Source: Dermanyssus gallinae | Taxonomy: Eukaryota > Arthropoda > Arachnida > Mesostigmata > Dermanyssidae | Reading direction: 5' to 3' | NCBI GenBank assembly: GCA_003439945.1 | Contig: QVRM01001260.1 | Coordinates: 614,501 to 678,500, forward strand | DNA length: 64,000 nt | Part shown: positions 10,260 to 22,746 of the stretch, one piece after another | Layout of the letters: each line of letters begins with the position of its first letter | Numbering within the stretch: position 1 is the stretch's first letter | The notes under the pieces: model-generated | What the model was told of the DNA's origin: nothing | Databases searched by the model: none | Seen by the model: only the letters and a program-made list of their open reading frames with translations | Position numbers and translations under genes: made by a program

Positions 10260-11480
10260 AAACTACCTGAATTTTGCAGGAAAGTCGAATCAAGCTTCCG
10301 GGTATAGAAACTTCAAGTGATGCAGAATCACCTGGGACCCACAGAGAAGCAGGTAGAGCGAGTCATGGAGGTATTTGTTCCGGAATGCCCAGTCATACCC
10401 GCGGAAGAAAACGGTCTATCGGTACAGCAACCACTTTCAGCTACAGTGTATGACGTGAAAAGTGCAGCGCCTATAAAAAATGGCAATGAGCCAGGTCCAA
10501 ACAATATCCCCCAAGAGGTTATTAAAGCTTTTGTAAACGAAACGCCGAACCTGATTCAGAACACGGCGAACAGTTCCAACAGCCTAAAAGCTATGCTATT
10601 ACTGAAGCCGGATTAACCGGTGGATGATCCGTCCGATCCACACTATCAGCGATTAAATACTGCAAATTGCGGGCAAAGAACGATGAAATATGTGGCAGAC
10701 GTGGGGAGGCGGCACAGTTGCCTTGGTCGATGGTAAAAATGCGTTTAACTCCATAAGATTGTGACAAGGCCGGCGCTGGCCGCTAAGGGTGTCTCGGCAT
10801 ATTTGAGGTGGGTTGCGGGTGACTATTACAGATTAGGGTGGAGAAGAGTAGAAACCGAAAAAATACAGGAGTACTACAAGGCTCCGTCTTAGGATTTGCT
10901 CTGGAACGTCTAGGTAATAGTGCTTTAGAGCTGGAGAGTCTCGGGGGGTGACAACGATCGCCTACGCGCACAACCTGGTACTAATAATGAAGAACAAGAA
11001 AAAGCTTGACGACAATGACAGTTCTAATAAAGGTGAAGGGCTGATCGAGGCAGCCCTTCACCTTTATTAAAACTGGCAACACAAAAAGTGAAGGCAATCC
11101 TCCTGTGCGGCAAGAAAAGAGTACGGCAAGATGTGATTGCGAATGTATATTGGCGATACGCATAATAGCAGAATGTTGATAGTCGGATTATTAGTCATGG
11201 TTATGTAAGTTTTATTTTTTAAGTAGACTATCTGGGAAGCCATCCCCCGGAGGACTTGGAGGATCCGTGCGCGGACTGCTGCTATAGATATTAAGGCATG
11301 GACAGAGAGACCAGAAAGCAAGCTCACCTATCACCTCACCCAGGTCCTCACAGGACACGGGAACTTCTACTTGAATTTTTTCCAAATCAGAAAGGCTCCG
11401 TCGGTGACATGCGTGTTCTGCCAAGAGGCAGTTGAGGACACTCCAAGTCATACACTGCTACAATGCTCGGGAGGCTGCGC
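10260..11480 (+). pseudogene. LINE family C (R1/Jockey-like) ORF2 remnant
   Basis: The plus strand shows, in order, the pre-RT block IKNGNEPGPNNIPQEVIKAF (10470-10540), VALVDGKNAFNSI (first Asp box altered), GVLQGSVLG, TIAYAHNLVL (the YADDL box changed to YAHNL) and, after a 19-bp perfect hairpin, the C-terminal block LTGHGNFYLNF-CVFCQEAVEDTPSHTLLQC (11340-11465). That Cys/His-rich end is typical of R1/Jockey-group LINEs and has a counterpart in the family C copy at 22747. Numerous stops and frameshifts and the lost catalytic Asp make it inactive. Confidence 0.75.
11025..11069. repeat. Perfect 19-bp inverted repeat, 7-nt loop
   Basis: Arms 11025-11043 and 11051-11069 are exact reverse complements (TAATAAAGGTGAAGGGCTG and its complement) separated by ATCGAGG. 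It lies inside the LINE family C remnant and is not expected from the coding homology. Confidence 0.95.
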
Positions 11481-11511
11481 GGTTAACAGCAAGCAGACAC
11501 AGGTTCTAATT

Positions 11512-12750
11512 TAAAATAAGAAAAAACTTGAAATTATTATTGAAATATTGAAAAAAATTTAGTGCGTAACAAATTGGTTGACGCCAATCAGCATGGCTTT
11601 GCCAGGGGCCGTTCTACAGGGACACAACTTATATCCATGGTTCACGATTGGAATCGTAGAACATTTCATTACATATATTTTGATTTTTCAAAGACATTTG
11701 ATAGAGGGAATCACAAACTTATGTTACAAAAATAAGAAAGTATTGACCTTGACTCCACAACTTGTCGATGGGTGTCAGCATACCTTACTGGGCGAAATTT
11801 TACCGTCAAAGTTGGTAACGTAGAAAGTGACCCCCTCCCCTGCACCTCAGGGGTGCCGCAAGGATCGTGCATTGGGCCCCTGCTCTTCAGAATATTCGCC
11901 CTCGATCTCCCAACAGTGATTCCAGAAGGTGTCACTTATCTCTTATTTGCGGACGGTTTAAAAATATACTCAGCAGTCGACAATTCCACAAGTATTATTC
12001 AACTAGCAATTAATAATATTGAAAACTGGTGTTGTGAGAATAGGATGCAAATATCTGTGCCTAAATGTGCCGTGGTGTCGTCAGATGGCAGTTCGCCACT
12101 GTATACACTCACTAACGATGCAATACCAGTAGTTAAATCTTTTCGTGATCTTGGTGTGATTGTAACCCCCAAATTAGACTTCTCTCAACATATTACTGGC
12201 ACCGTTGCTTCCGCTTCACAACTATGTAATACCATATTTAGATGCTTCATTTTTAAAAATCCTGATTTCTATGTGACTTTGTACAGAAGTCTAGTATTAC
12301 CCAAATTCCTCTACTGCAGCCAGGTTTGGGCTCCTTATTTGGCAAAAGATATAAATGTCATTGAGAAGGTACAGGCCAAATTTATCAGACGGATATCGAA
12401 AAGATGTAATATTTCTCGTGAAAGCGTATCTCTTGTGCCAATACGTACATTACACGCACGAGCTGATCTATCGCTGTATAAAAAATTGTGTTGTCTTGGG
12501 ACTGACCAGACCATGTTTAAACATATAAATAATGGACTGCGAAGTGGTGTGAATGTTAAATCACTAGAAGTTGCGCGCTCAGTGAAGATAAACAACACAT
12601 TCTCGTGGAGAGTTCCACGAAGTCTGCGAAGTCGACAGACCTGATGTATGTTCTAATTATATTCAGAGGTTAAATATTTTGTTAAAAACAATGTATACTT
12701 AGGCATATGTGACTCTTGAATAAAGGTCCTTTTGACTTGACTTGACTTAA
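11512..12750 (+). pseudogene. LINE family E (CR1/Jockey-like) ORF2 3' part with tail
   Basis: One frame runs from about 11512 to 12644 with a single TAA at 11733-11735. Motifs in order are NQHGFARGRSTGTQLI, YIYFDFSKTFDRGNHKL (first Asp box), SGVPQGSCIGPLLF, LLFADGLKIY (FADD changed to FADG, so a catalytic Asp is lost) and the thumb block FRDLGVIVTPKLDF with LVLPKFLYCSQVW. After the stop codon the 3' UTR ends GAATAAAGGTCC followed by a TTGAC pentamer tail (12735-12749), a usual LINE 3' end. It is 5'-truncated and lies directly after the family C remnant. Confidence 0.88.
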
Positions 12751-15050
12751 TAGTAACATCCAATCGTCGGGGTCAATCCTTACTGCATCTAATACGTTCT
12801 CCACAAAAAATTATACTTTTGTTGAAGAAAATCTTTGTTTTTCAATTATCTCGTTACGTTTTCCATGTTCCACGTAGCTTCCATGTTTAACCTCATTTAT
12901 CTTGTGCAAGCAACCGATTTGACAATAAATCACTTATGATTCATCAATTGGCGCGGTGTATTTGTCACATATGAAGACCTGCAAACCTATTCATTGCCAT
13001 GTTCATGTAAGTATATTTTTTCGTGTATTCTTTAAAGTCATTCCCACGTATAGTTCTTATAGTTATAAGAGTGTTTTTTATTGGAAACAATAAAAGCTAA
13101 TTTAAAAACCCCTAGTTCTGGATTTGAACCCAAATTCACGTTGCCACCTAACTGCCTTACTTGGTTTTTGTTTTGTGTACGACCCGCGCTAACAACGGTA
13201 AACGATTGCATTAATTCTAAGCTTAAGCCCAGTATAATTAACGATTTTGAACAATGGTGATGAGAAAGCCCGCTATGACGAAATTAAGCACTATGCCTCA
13301 CTCCTTAGTGCTCGTTCGTGAGCTGATAAGCGAGGTTGCTCGAATTGTTGTCGCCAGTGACTGGACACTTTGCTGGCGGTCTAAAAGTTTCTGCGTAATC
13401 ATTCTACGTTTACGTCTGCCTGGCGATTATAGCTACTTGTGGCATTTGTCTATCCAAATGCTAGCGCCCCCTAAAGGTGGCCCCTCAGGGGAAACGGCCG
13501 GTGACAGACGGTGGTGGGGCGATGTTGAGCAACTTAAGCACGGTGCTCCTACATATCTACTGCAGCCAGAAGTGAGCGGGGGGTAGTTCGTTGCGGTGGC
13601 CAAGAGTAGAGTTTCTTTTTTTAAATAAAACTTTTACTGGCCGGCTGGATGAATCTATGGTTGGGCGCACGCCTGTACCGTTGCGCCTGATGGCAGTCAG
13701 TTTCCTAGTGTGAGGAGTATGCGGTGAATCTACCGTAAAGTTTTCAAAGCTGCTCTTATCTTTCAAGGGCACCGTTCTTTTGGCTTTGGGCAAACACGAT
13801 CATCGTTATGTCTACCACCGCGCTCCACTCGCCGGCGCCACTCGGGCGCCTTTTGTCCTAAACGCCTACGTGTCCTTCGCTTGCGTGGATGAGGAAATCG
13901 TTCGAATCGTTCACTCGAAGAATAAGCCTTAAAATGTCCTACAAATAGGCGCTAAGAGATGTGCGCTCTGATAGGTCTTCCCCTTGTTCTTCTTCTTCCT
14001 CTCGTCTTGTATTTTAGCTTCAGACAACCACAATTAGGCAGAAATTCCAGACGAGGCCTAGTTGATTCTGAATAACCTCGTGCTTGTAACAAAAGTACTT
14101 ATCGAAAATTAAAATTCAAAATTCGCCTGCAAACTCAAAATTGTGTGCAATCAAATTCGTAGGCTTTGTGTTTTCATGCTTCATTCTTTAACACGGCACA
14201 CTTAGAAATCGGGATGCAGCATACAGTTTTAAGCACTCCAGCGACAGGGCCATCAAGCGCCGACTGCATTACGGCTTAAGAGCTCGTAGATTTTTTAAAT
14301 ATAAATAAACTAGATTATTCAATATAAAACAAATATTCTAGGGGTTCCAACTATCAGCTCCCAAATGTGGAGTGTTGCATCGGAGACTTCAAAACAAGCT
14401 AGTCAAGTACATTTTAGATACATTTGTGCTAACAAAAATGATTTTTAGCAAAATACCTTCATAAGAATTACTTGAAGTCAATGGCTATTGCCAAGCAGGT
14501 AGCTGACAACCGTTTAGTGCTGTGCAGTTGAATACATCGTGCGTTTATTGCAAAATGTACAAATCAAATCCTACAGGCATTATATTTTCTACATGGGGCC
14601 AGGAACCCCACCAGGAAATGCACACATTTTGGTCTGGGTAGTGTGGGACTCTCAAACTCACTAAAAACCTGAAGATCCCCTAATCTACATGAGCGGTATA
14701 TTTGTGGTATTATTTCTGTGACCACAGGCATCATATTGTGCCACTGTTATTAAATGGATGGCAGTTATGGAGCCCATCGAGATTAGGTAAGCCATCTCAA
14801 AAATTCAAGGCCATGTTCTGAGGCGGATGAAAGTGCGGTGTCAATTTGGTAGATAGACTTGTAACCCAATGACCTTTATAAACATTTCAAAGTAGCACAT
14901 AAACGACAACTGAGCTGACTGAGGAGAAACGACGAATTGTTTAAAAATGTTTGTCATGCTCAGCATTTAGGCAAAGGAATGTCCGAGGGGGTTTGTCGTT
15001 AGACGGCCAACAAAAACAACAAATAGTTTTCTAACCAAATAAATGACGGA
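12751..15050. other. No gene recognised; weak tRNA-like box and dispersed repeat
   Basis: At about 13110-13125 the minus strand contains GGGTTCAAATCC, a match to a Pol III B box, without a foldable tRNA around it. At 14600-14690 lies a repeat shared with 44300-44375. Short open frames at 13254-13586 and 13557-13793 show no known motif. Confidence 0.4.
14605..14688 (+). repeat. Dispersed repeat (copy 1; others near 22450 and 44318)
   Basis: Contains AATGCACACATTTTGGTCTG then GGTAGTGTGGGACTC, AACTCACTAAAAACC and GATCCCC. The sequence at 44310-44376 has the same blocks in the same order. A shorter match, GGTAGTGTGGGACTCCAACT, occurs at about 22455. Confidence 0.65.
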
Positions 15051-15059
15051 AGTAGAATT

Positions 15060-15160
15060 GTTGCATTAAAAAAGCAAAATTGTATATCTCGCGCTAGATA
15101 TGGTTGTCGTCTACCAGGTGTCGCCGGCTCGATCCCCGTTGTGGATCGACTTTTTTTGTG
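15060..15160 (+). repeat. tRNA-like Pol III module (possible SINE remnant)
   Basis: GGCTCGATCCC resembles a B box (one mismatch to GGTTCGANNCC) and is followed 13 nt later by a run of seven T, a Pol III terminator. Upstream, GCGCTAGATATGG is a weak A-box-like match. No complete tRNA cloverleaf can be drawn. Confidence 0.3.
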
Positions 15161-15169
15161 CGATGCTCA

Positions 15170-16248
15170 ATAATACCGCAGTTATATAGATAAAATAAAT
15201 TCGACTTGCCTGATACACTGGAAGTCAGAGTGTAATGCTGACTGCTTAGTCATATGTGTTTGGTTAATTAAACGTACATTGCATGCCTAGCAAATGTACA
15301 ATGGCCCCGCAGTACAATGGCTCTCATGCGGCAACATTTCAACAGAATAAAGAGAAAATCATTTATTTGCACTTGCTAAAAAGGCAGGACGTCATTCATT
15401 TTCTCTGTGAGCTAAATTTGGCCTCGAAATGCGAATGTTTTCTCTGCATAGCTCTGTGTGGCTTAGGTGGCGCTATCAATGAGGAAGGGATACACAATAG
15501 CGCTTGAAATAAGGGTGGAAGAACTTTGTTGTTGCTGTTTTTGTTGTTGTTGTTGTTGTTTTCTTAGGTTAAATAAGTTCAATCTCTGAGATCCAGTCTT
15601 AGAGCTGGCCACGCTTCCTGTTGATATGAGGTGCGATGCACCTATATGTTGCGTTTAGGAGTTGTCAATCTCTGTGCTGCACTTTCGGCTGGCCCGATGC
15701 CAAAATGTGGACGCCGGCAGCGAGGCGGAACTCGACCGGCTGGACAACTGTGCCCTTCGCAGCAACAACGACGTAAGGAGCGCCCATAAGTGCTATTACA
15801 GAGTAGCACCGAACCGTAACCACCAAGTCACGCGAACCATTGGGCCGATCCGACGGACTGTCAGAAACGGTGACGAAGAATAAAGAACGGTGACATAAGT
15901 CAGACAGGTTGCTGTTAGCGCCGTTAGCAGCAACCAATTAGTGATTAATATGTCGTTAATTATTTCACGCCGTCGAACCGAAGCTGGGCATTTTTTTTTA
16001 AAAAGCCGCACGACAAACAGCACTCACGTCTCCCGTTTTCATCGTCAGCTCGGACGTGGTCAGCGCAGCATCAAGAGCTAACCTTCCTCTTTTGTTCTCT
16101 AATGTTATTCTTCTCAGCAGTTCAACCTTTGTCGTTACCTTTACTGCCCCTCTGTTGTCTGCACGTCTTGTTTTTATTTGATACTTCGTCTATGCGGACA
16201 CAAGTCGGAGCGAAACAAGACGAGCTGCACTTCAAGATTTAGCTAGCA

Positions 16249-16291
<43 letters not shown>

Positions 16292-19200
16292 CTTATATTT
16301 GTATATATTGTAAACGCCAACTCCGTTTGGGGCACACTACTGAAGTGCAATTCCCCTGGCCTGGACCAAACAGACGCATGATAGTCGCCATACACGTTCG
16401 CCAGACATAATTGCCAATATCCATTCTCTGAATATAAATATATACATGAACTCATATACATACGAGTACATGTATACGTGATTTTATGGGCATATATGCA
16501 TATACAAGGATATTTATAGTTATAAAATCAGGTTTGCGATTGTACTCTATTAAACGCAACAGATACTAAAGCTCGAGATGATTATACACGGATGCCTACC
16601 TTTAAGCGCTCGCAAAGTTTGTAAGTAGGTTTAGCCGTCACATGTCCGGACACACCCAAAGTTTTAAATCATACAAAAAATTCCTAATACCAAAGCATTC
16701 GCGTCATTTGGCCGCCTTAGCCTGCTCTGCTTAGTCAGCACTGCGACTAACCACAGAAGGGGTTTAAAAAGTCAGTCATGGTAGTCGCAGACGAGCGACT
16801 TAGCATCCGAAGAGACCGTTAGGGTCAGACCAATTCAGACCAGTTCAAAAATTCGGGGGTATCCCGAGGATATCACGGCTCACGCCAAGACGTCGTTCAG
16901 AACAGCGTATCGGGTGTGGCCAATTGCTCTGCAAGAACAAGGCAAGCCGTAATGTCCAGACGTCAAAACCTGCTTGCCACAAGGCCTGATTTTTTTGGCA
17001 CTAAAGGTACTCTAAGGAAGGGAACTAACCGTACTTCACTCTGATTCTTACGAAAACATCACTTAATAGGATGCCCACCGGGCCGCTGGGCAAGACGGAT
17101 GACCAAGAAGCAGAATTTTTTTTATGACAGCGCTCTAATTATTGCTCAGTCTTCGAATCATTCAATTTAACGCAGATCAAGCGATGAAGTCATTTTAGGC
17201 GGGAACGTCAATGATGCGCAGACCCTCCCTCAGGTTACCCCCTTAGAAAGGGAGTAGATGGCAATATGGCTTGGCTACGAGCAGATTCCGGAGGGGACAG
17301 GTAATAAAAAGTCCAATTAGGTGACGTCGACAGAGACGGAGGGAATTATTGTTGTGCGGCTTCAGGATACTCTCGTCCCCAGACAAATCGGCGCCTCATA
17401 GTAGGGAAATTATGGACAGGAAGTAACAAAATCTTAAGAAAAACTTAAGCATAGGAACGCCTTGTCAACCTGTATACTGTACGTATTCAAAATACATATA
17501 TGTATATATAGGTTGCGCCAATAAAACTAAGATAAACTGTTGCTTCTTCTAGAACCGTCATAGTTTTACTATTAGGGCATCTAGAATGATGACTAGGTTT
17601 GGGCTCGTTGTATCCAGCAACTCTCCGCGCGTCTGTTTATTCAATGAATCCGCCGCTTGCTTCAGTACTGGCTTCAAGCCGATGCCAAACCTACTCGCAG
17701 GCGCGTTGCAGCGTGTCCTGGGATAATCTCTCAAATGCTAAAAAAATTATAGCGCGCAGTGATAATGTGTTAATGTGTAACATGTCAAAATTGTCTTCGA
17801 GATATATATGATGCTCGAACATACGCCTTACCTATATATATATATAAGCTTGCGCACGCTCAGTACAGACTTATTTTAGTGACTATTGTTCTTAAAATAA
17901 TCTTATTTTAGGATCTTTCATATTTCGATGCAAAGGAGTGCTTAACATGTCGTTAAATACCACACAAACTTAAATTATACCTTTAAATTTTTCTGATGTC
18001 GGCGTTGCCACTGATAATCTGGAGGAGCAACGTCGAAACTCTAAACTGAGTGCGGTGGAATATTCTATGAGAAATTCAGACACCTCGGCAGGCCACAAAT
18101 GTATGCGGACGAGCGCATTTAAAACTGTACAGTCAGGAACGCTTTTCGATGATGGCTTGCTTGAAATTAGCAGTATTTGTTTCTGCACTATAGTAAATAC
18201 ATAACAATATTATACATAGAAAAAGTACCCTAACTCCCACAGCATGGCCTTATTAGCATAAGAGTCTGATTTCACAACACTGTTCGGCCTAGAGTCTCGC
18301 TTCAACCATCAACAAGCAACTGGCAAGTAGTGACATAGCAAAGCCATGAGAAGCTAAAGCTTCTTGACTCTATTCTCTGCAACACTACGGAGGGCAATTA
18401 CCACTTGTACGACCGCGCGTCGTTTTAAACACCCGTGTCTGTTTCGTTAAATGAGGATAAGAGAAATCTTATTAGCAAACGCCCTGGATCACCCTGAATC
18501 ACCGCGTTCGCGATACCCTCAACATCGTGTCGTGTAGAGGAGGCCACAAGTAACAGGGTAGGATAAAGCATGCTATGCGTCCCTCGAAACGTTTGCGAGA
18601 CAGAAACAGGTGACTAATTTGGTTCATTACAGAGGATGGGTAGTCTGTACTGTTCAAAACAAACGCAAGCTAACACCTTGACTGACTTGGAACTGCGGCG
18701 GGTCCGATAGCCGATGCTCTACAATTTCGAGCCTGTGCAGGGTGAGGAGGGTACACGTTTTAGTGGGTGAGAGTTCCACACTGCAGGCACTGCTAGTGCA
18801 TAATGCATTTCCAAGTGGTCCCAAACCAAGAAAAAAGTTCACGAAGATCATCAGGACATTAGCTCAATGTAGCGTACATCAGTCATAATACGGGCAGGTA
18901 CTAAGCATTGACAAAGTAAAAAATATGAGTAGAATAGGCATCGTTAAGTATAACCGTTTTTTGCCTCGACATCCAAGTGCCCCGTCGACTAGACGTGTCC
19001 ACCTTGCATTGTCGTATCCACATAATACAGTGCAATACGATTGCACTATAGGTTTAATGAAATAATCGTGTTTCCAAACATAACAGGAAACACATTGCTC
19101 ATAAGGCTCTTTCTAGAAATTGCTTGGCATGTAAGTTGCAAATAGTTCCCTTAAAACCTCCAGTGTAGTTACTTTTAAATAAACTGCGTTTATTTGCGGT

Positions 19201-19800
19201 GCACATTCAGATAAGCGTGATCATGGCGTACTCTCTAAGCATAAATCCGCCGCAAATTCGCACCTACTTGACGGGGCTATAATTTGGTAGCACGATGTCA
19301 AGAGAGACCGTCGTCAACTGTTAGAGCTAATTATCACTACAATATTGAACACAAAACAGCTCTCCTTTGAACAGTTTAGCATTATTGTCGTTACATAATA
19401 CATCATGTAGCTTTAGTGGAATAGATTTACATCCCGTTGAGTTTATTTCCGAATGATTTTCACTTCAGTTGATTGCGGTAATTGATCCAGTTGAATGCGA
19501 TTAATTGCAGTAACCCATTAGTATGGTAATGTGTCGTTTCGTCATCATAGCTTGTACCTCTGTTACTAATGCTCTCATGCGATCTATGCCCTTGTCGATT
19601 TGCAGAATACATATGAGTTCGCGTCCGGTCATCAGGGTCATCCGCGCGATTGACCTACTAGGAGATCACAACAACGCAAACTGTTTCAATTCTGTTTATT
19701 TCACTCAAGTCGAATATGATATACATTTCATGCATATATCGTCTGTTACAGCGTTCAAAGCCGTCACGTAACTGAGCAGCTCCGTACAAAACTTACAATT
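15170..19800. other. No gene recognised; contains (TTG)n and (TA)n
   Basis: A short TTG/TTGTT-rich tract is at about 15528-15560 and a (TA)n tract at 16251-16287. Otherwise only short frames without recognised motifs. Confidence 0.5.
16251..16287. repeat. (TA)n microsatellite
   Basis: Perfect AT dinucleotide repeat of 37 bp. No transposon end was recognised at either side. Confidence 0.95.
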
Positions 19801-19859
19801 GGTATAATTAAAGCTCGTACAGACCAGTATGGCTAAGGCGAGGATTCCAGTGGATCCAT

Positions 19860-20880
19860 TCGAGGAAAAAACAGTGCACTATTTGTCCAAACTGTGATAC
19901 GAGAATTAAACGCTCACGACACACAACCGTCAAATGCGTTCATTGCCTTGAGTGGATTCACCTCTCGTGTACGAATAGGACTCCTGCACACTGTCGGTAA
20001 ACGATGTTAATGATCGTGTTAAGCTAGACACAGTGAAGTGCGAGAAAATGCGCCACCAGCGTCTGTCCCAGAGTCGGATATGGAAACAAGTGATTCATCA
20101 GCTGATGCCGGCGCGCGCGCGGGATATTCAAACGCAGCGCTGCTAAAGCAATTATTACTAATAAAGGCACGGACCATGAAAGCAGTACTAACTACACCGT
20201 ACCGGTGTAGTAAAATGGTACCCCCATGTGGAACCCCGAGAGGGGGAAAGGGTGGGGGGTCCGTCTGCCTGTCAATTCGGGCGAGGCGGGCACTCCTGCC
20301 ATAGCGCTCGTATTAAAGCGCGGAAAATGGCGGGAGTGTAAGTATATCTCTCTTTTAGTAGTTATCTCCGTAAAACAAAGACCTCAAAAAGTCGGGCGAC
20401 ACGCTGTCTGACGCAACGAATACGAAGCTACATGTCCGCCAAGCCCATAATACAGCCGGAGACTCAGTCAGCAAGCAAATCTCGGTCCATTTCTCGGGTT
20501 CGGATTGGAAGAGATGTGCAGCACGAGGTTTCGAGAAAGAACGATAAGCAATTACATGCCCGTTCAGAAGTGAAGACCAAGAAAGACAGATAAAATAGAC
20601 CCACAAATGTTGAGTCAAAAAGTGTGTTGATTAAGATTGCAAGTTGAAAAAGTACTTAAAAGCCGGTACTGAGTTTCAACCGTTGCCAACAGTAAGAACT
20701 CGAATCAGCACCCGGCGGATTTTCATCTCTAACATCAGTGTGTCTGCTGATAAGTTTTAAAATCGTCTCACGACACGTGGCCATATCCACCATCCCGTAC
20801 CAGTAAAACGTGCACGATCACGTAGAGGCAATCACAAGTTCTACGTCAAATTTGCAGAGTAGACTACAACAATCTCATTT
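19860..20880 (+). pseudogene. LINE ORF1 remnant with PHD-like finger
   Basis: At 19882-19998 the plus strand encodes CTICPNC followed by VKCVHCLEWIHLSC. The C-X2-C ... C-X2-C-X4-H-X2-C spacing and the Trp before His match the PHD/ring-like finger found in ORF1 of CR1/Jockey-type LINEs. A stop follows soon after. At about 20690-20870 another block, TRISTRRIFISNISVSADKF then RGNHKFYVKF, looks like the RNA-binding end of such an ORF1. The middle is not readable, so joining the two pieces is inference. Confidence 0.5.
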
Positions 20881-22740
20881 AAAATGAGCTCTGGGAGGAC
20901 GATATCCGGCTTTTTTTCTTTCGAGGTCATTTGGGAACTGATATGGTGTCAGAACGTTACCCGAAAGCATGACTGGCCCGCGGTCGAACTTAATATTCTC
21001 TGCACAGCCTCACAGTTGCGGTAAACATACTGTACAAAACAGAGAGATGTATTCACTTTAATGCTTGATCCATTGTAAATAGCCTGGAGCTCTAGAAACT
21101 CAACAAATTATTGGCGCAAAGACGTGCGGACGTCTGCATATGGAGTTTATCTGCGTGTGTGCAAGACAGTAAACCCAGGAATTGACACATCAGAATGATG
21201 CGAGTAACTCAGTGATCATTTTGGTTTACTGTGTGTGGCCATGCGACGTAGAGACAAGTAGCCAAGGCGCCGTATGTGTTCCACCAATTACAGGGTGAAG
21301 CAGAACGAAACCACCCACTTAACGGTCCGGAAGCCCCGAACGGCATGCCGCTGTCATTGACAATCGTATTCTAATGTCTGCTCAGCCAAATTTGGAGGCT
21401 GGAATGTCTGATCGCGACAAAGTAGCGCCAACACTTACTTTAACAACTCATCGCGCCGACCATGAAACGGCGTGGTTGACAATGAAAAGCCACAGCAAAG
21501 CCAGCAACTGCTCTGTTTCACACGCGAAGCAGTAGCAATGATGGGAAACAGAACTGGTGGGCGGTCGCTGGATGAGGAGGCAAATATCACTGCCTACATT
21601 ATTAGGGCAGATCGCTCTGATGTTTGCCGTGTAATGGTAGCGCCCGTAAGGCCGAACGAAACCAACCGAAACTTCGCGTGCGTTCACTGTGAAAAATGAA
21701 GAACAGCTGACGGGGAAAAGGTACTACGCAAACGCGGACGCCTTACAAGCGGTTGGGCTGGAATCGCCAAGGACGCCTTGGCCATAAACCGTATTGAACA
21801 AGTAAATGTCTTTTTCATACAGGCTTGTCCTGTGACGGAGTGGCCACCTAGCGAATAACTGGAGAGGGAATAAACAAGCAGACCGCACTACCTCGATGGC
21901 CGTAAAAACTTAATTTGCCTGCGACATCCGTACTACCGCACCTCCTGGATTTCGTGGCCTGACTGGTTCTGCCCTTTCAGAAGGTGACCTTCTGCCTGGC
22001 AGGTCGCTCAACGACCAATGCACGACAAGCAGTAGACGGGAAAAAAGCGGAAAAACGCCGAGAAGCAAGCAAGAAGGAAGGCAACAGCCTGTATCGTCCC
22101 AAAAGCAACGGAGATGCTGCTGGCTACGAGAGTAATAATTACAAGCTCACAGATAAGGAGCGGATTGGCTCTGCTATGGATGATGGGGACTCTTGGCTGG
22201 ATGGATCTGACGGTGCTAGACTGGATGGGTGCATCCGTGTTTTATCGAGAAAGCAATATCGAAAGGATGCTCTGGGTACAACTTTCATATTTCTTGGAGG
22301 TTGTAACACTGGTTACACATGAATGAACCTTCAACGGTTTTGCAGTCGTCAGATGTTGGCAACTCTTTTTTCCAAATTTTTTTAGAGGGCCAACTGGAAA
22401 ATGCGATTGCACACACGGACACCTCAAAAGGGGAGCACCCTGCAAGCGCGAGTCGGTAGTGTGGGACTCCAACTCACTAAAAGCCAGTCATGTCGGCATC
22501 CGCCATCTAACTGGGAATCGCCTACTCCAAACATCAAACAGTTAAGGGGACGAGTCTACTGCTCCTGGCAGGTGTGTTACACGGGAGTCTCGGGGAAGCG
22601 CGAACGAACTAGAAGGACGGCCCTTGTCTTCTCCTGCAGTATATCCTTGAAGGCTTATGACACTTCTTTCCAGTAAGATTACGATTCCGTAATTTTATTG
22701 ATGATGTTATGTAAGTTAAAAGCTGTATTGTTTCTCAAAT
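20880..22740. other. No gene recognised
   Basis: An open frame at 21984-22322 (112 codons, Lys/Arg-rich start) shows no known domain. Around 22455 there is a short match to the dispersed repeat seen at 14605 and 44310. Confidence 0.4.
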
Positions 22741-22746
22741 GCACAA

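Noticed and set aside
21984..22322. 112-codon ORF as a gene
   Set aside because: No motif and overlapping frames are also open; insufficient support.
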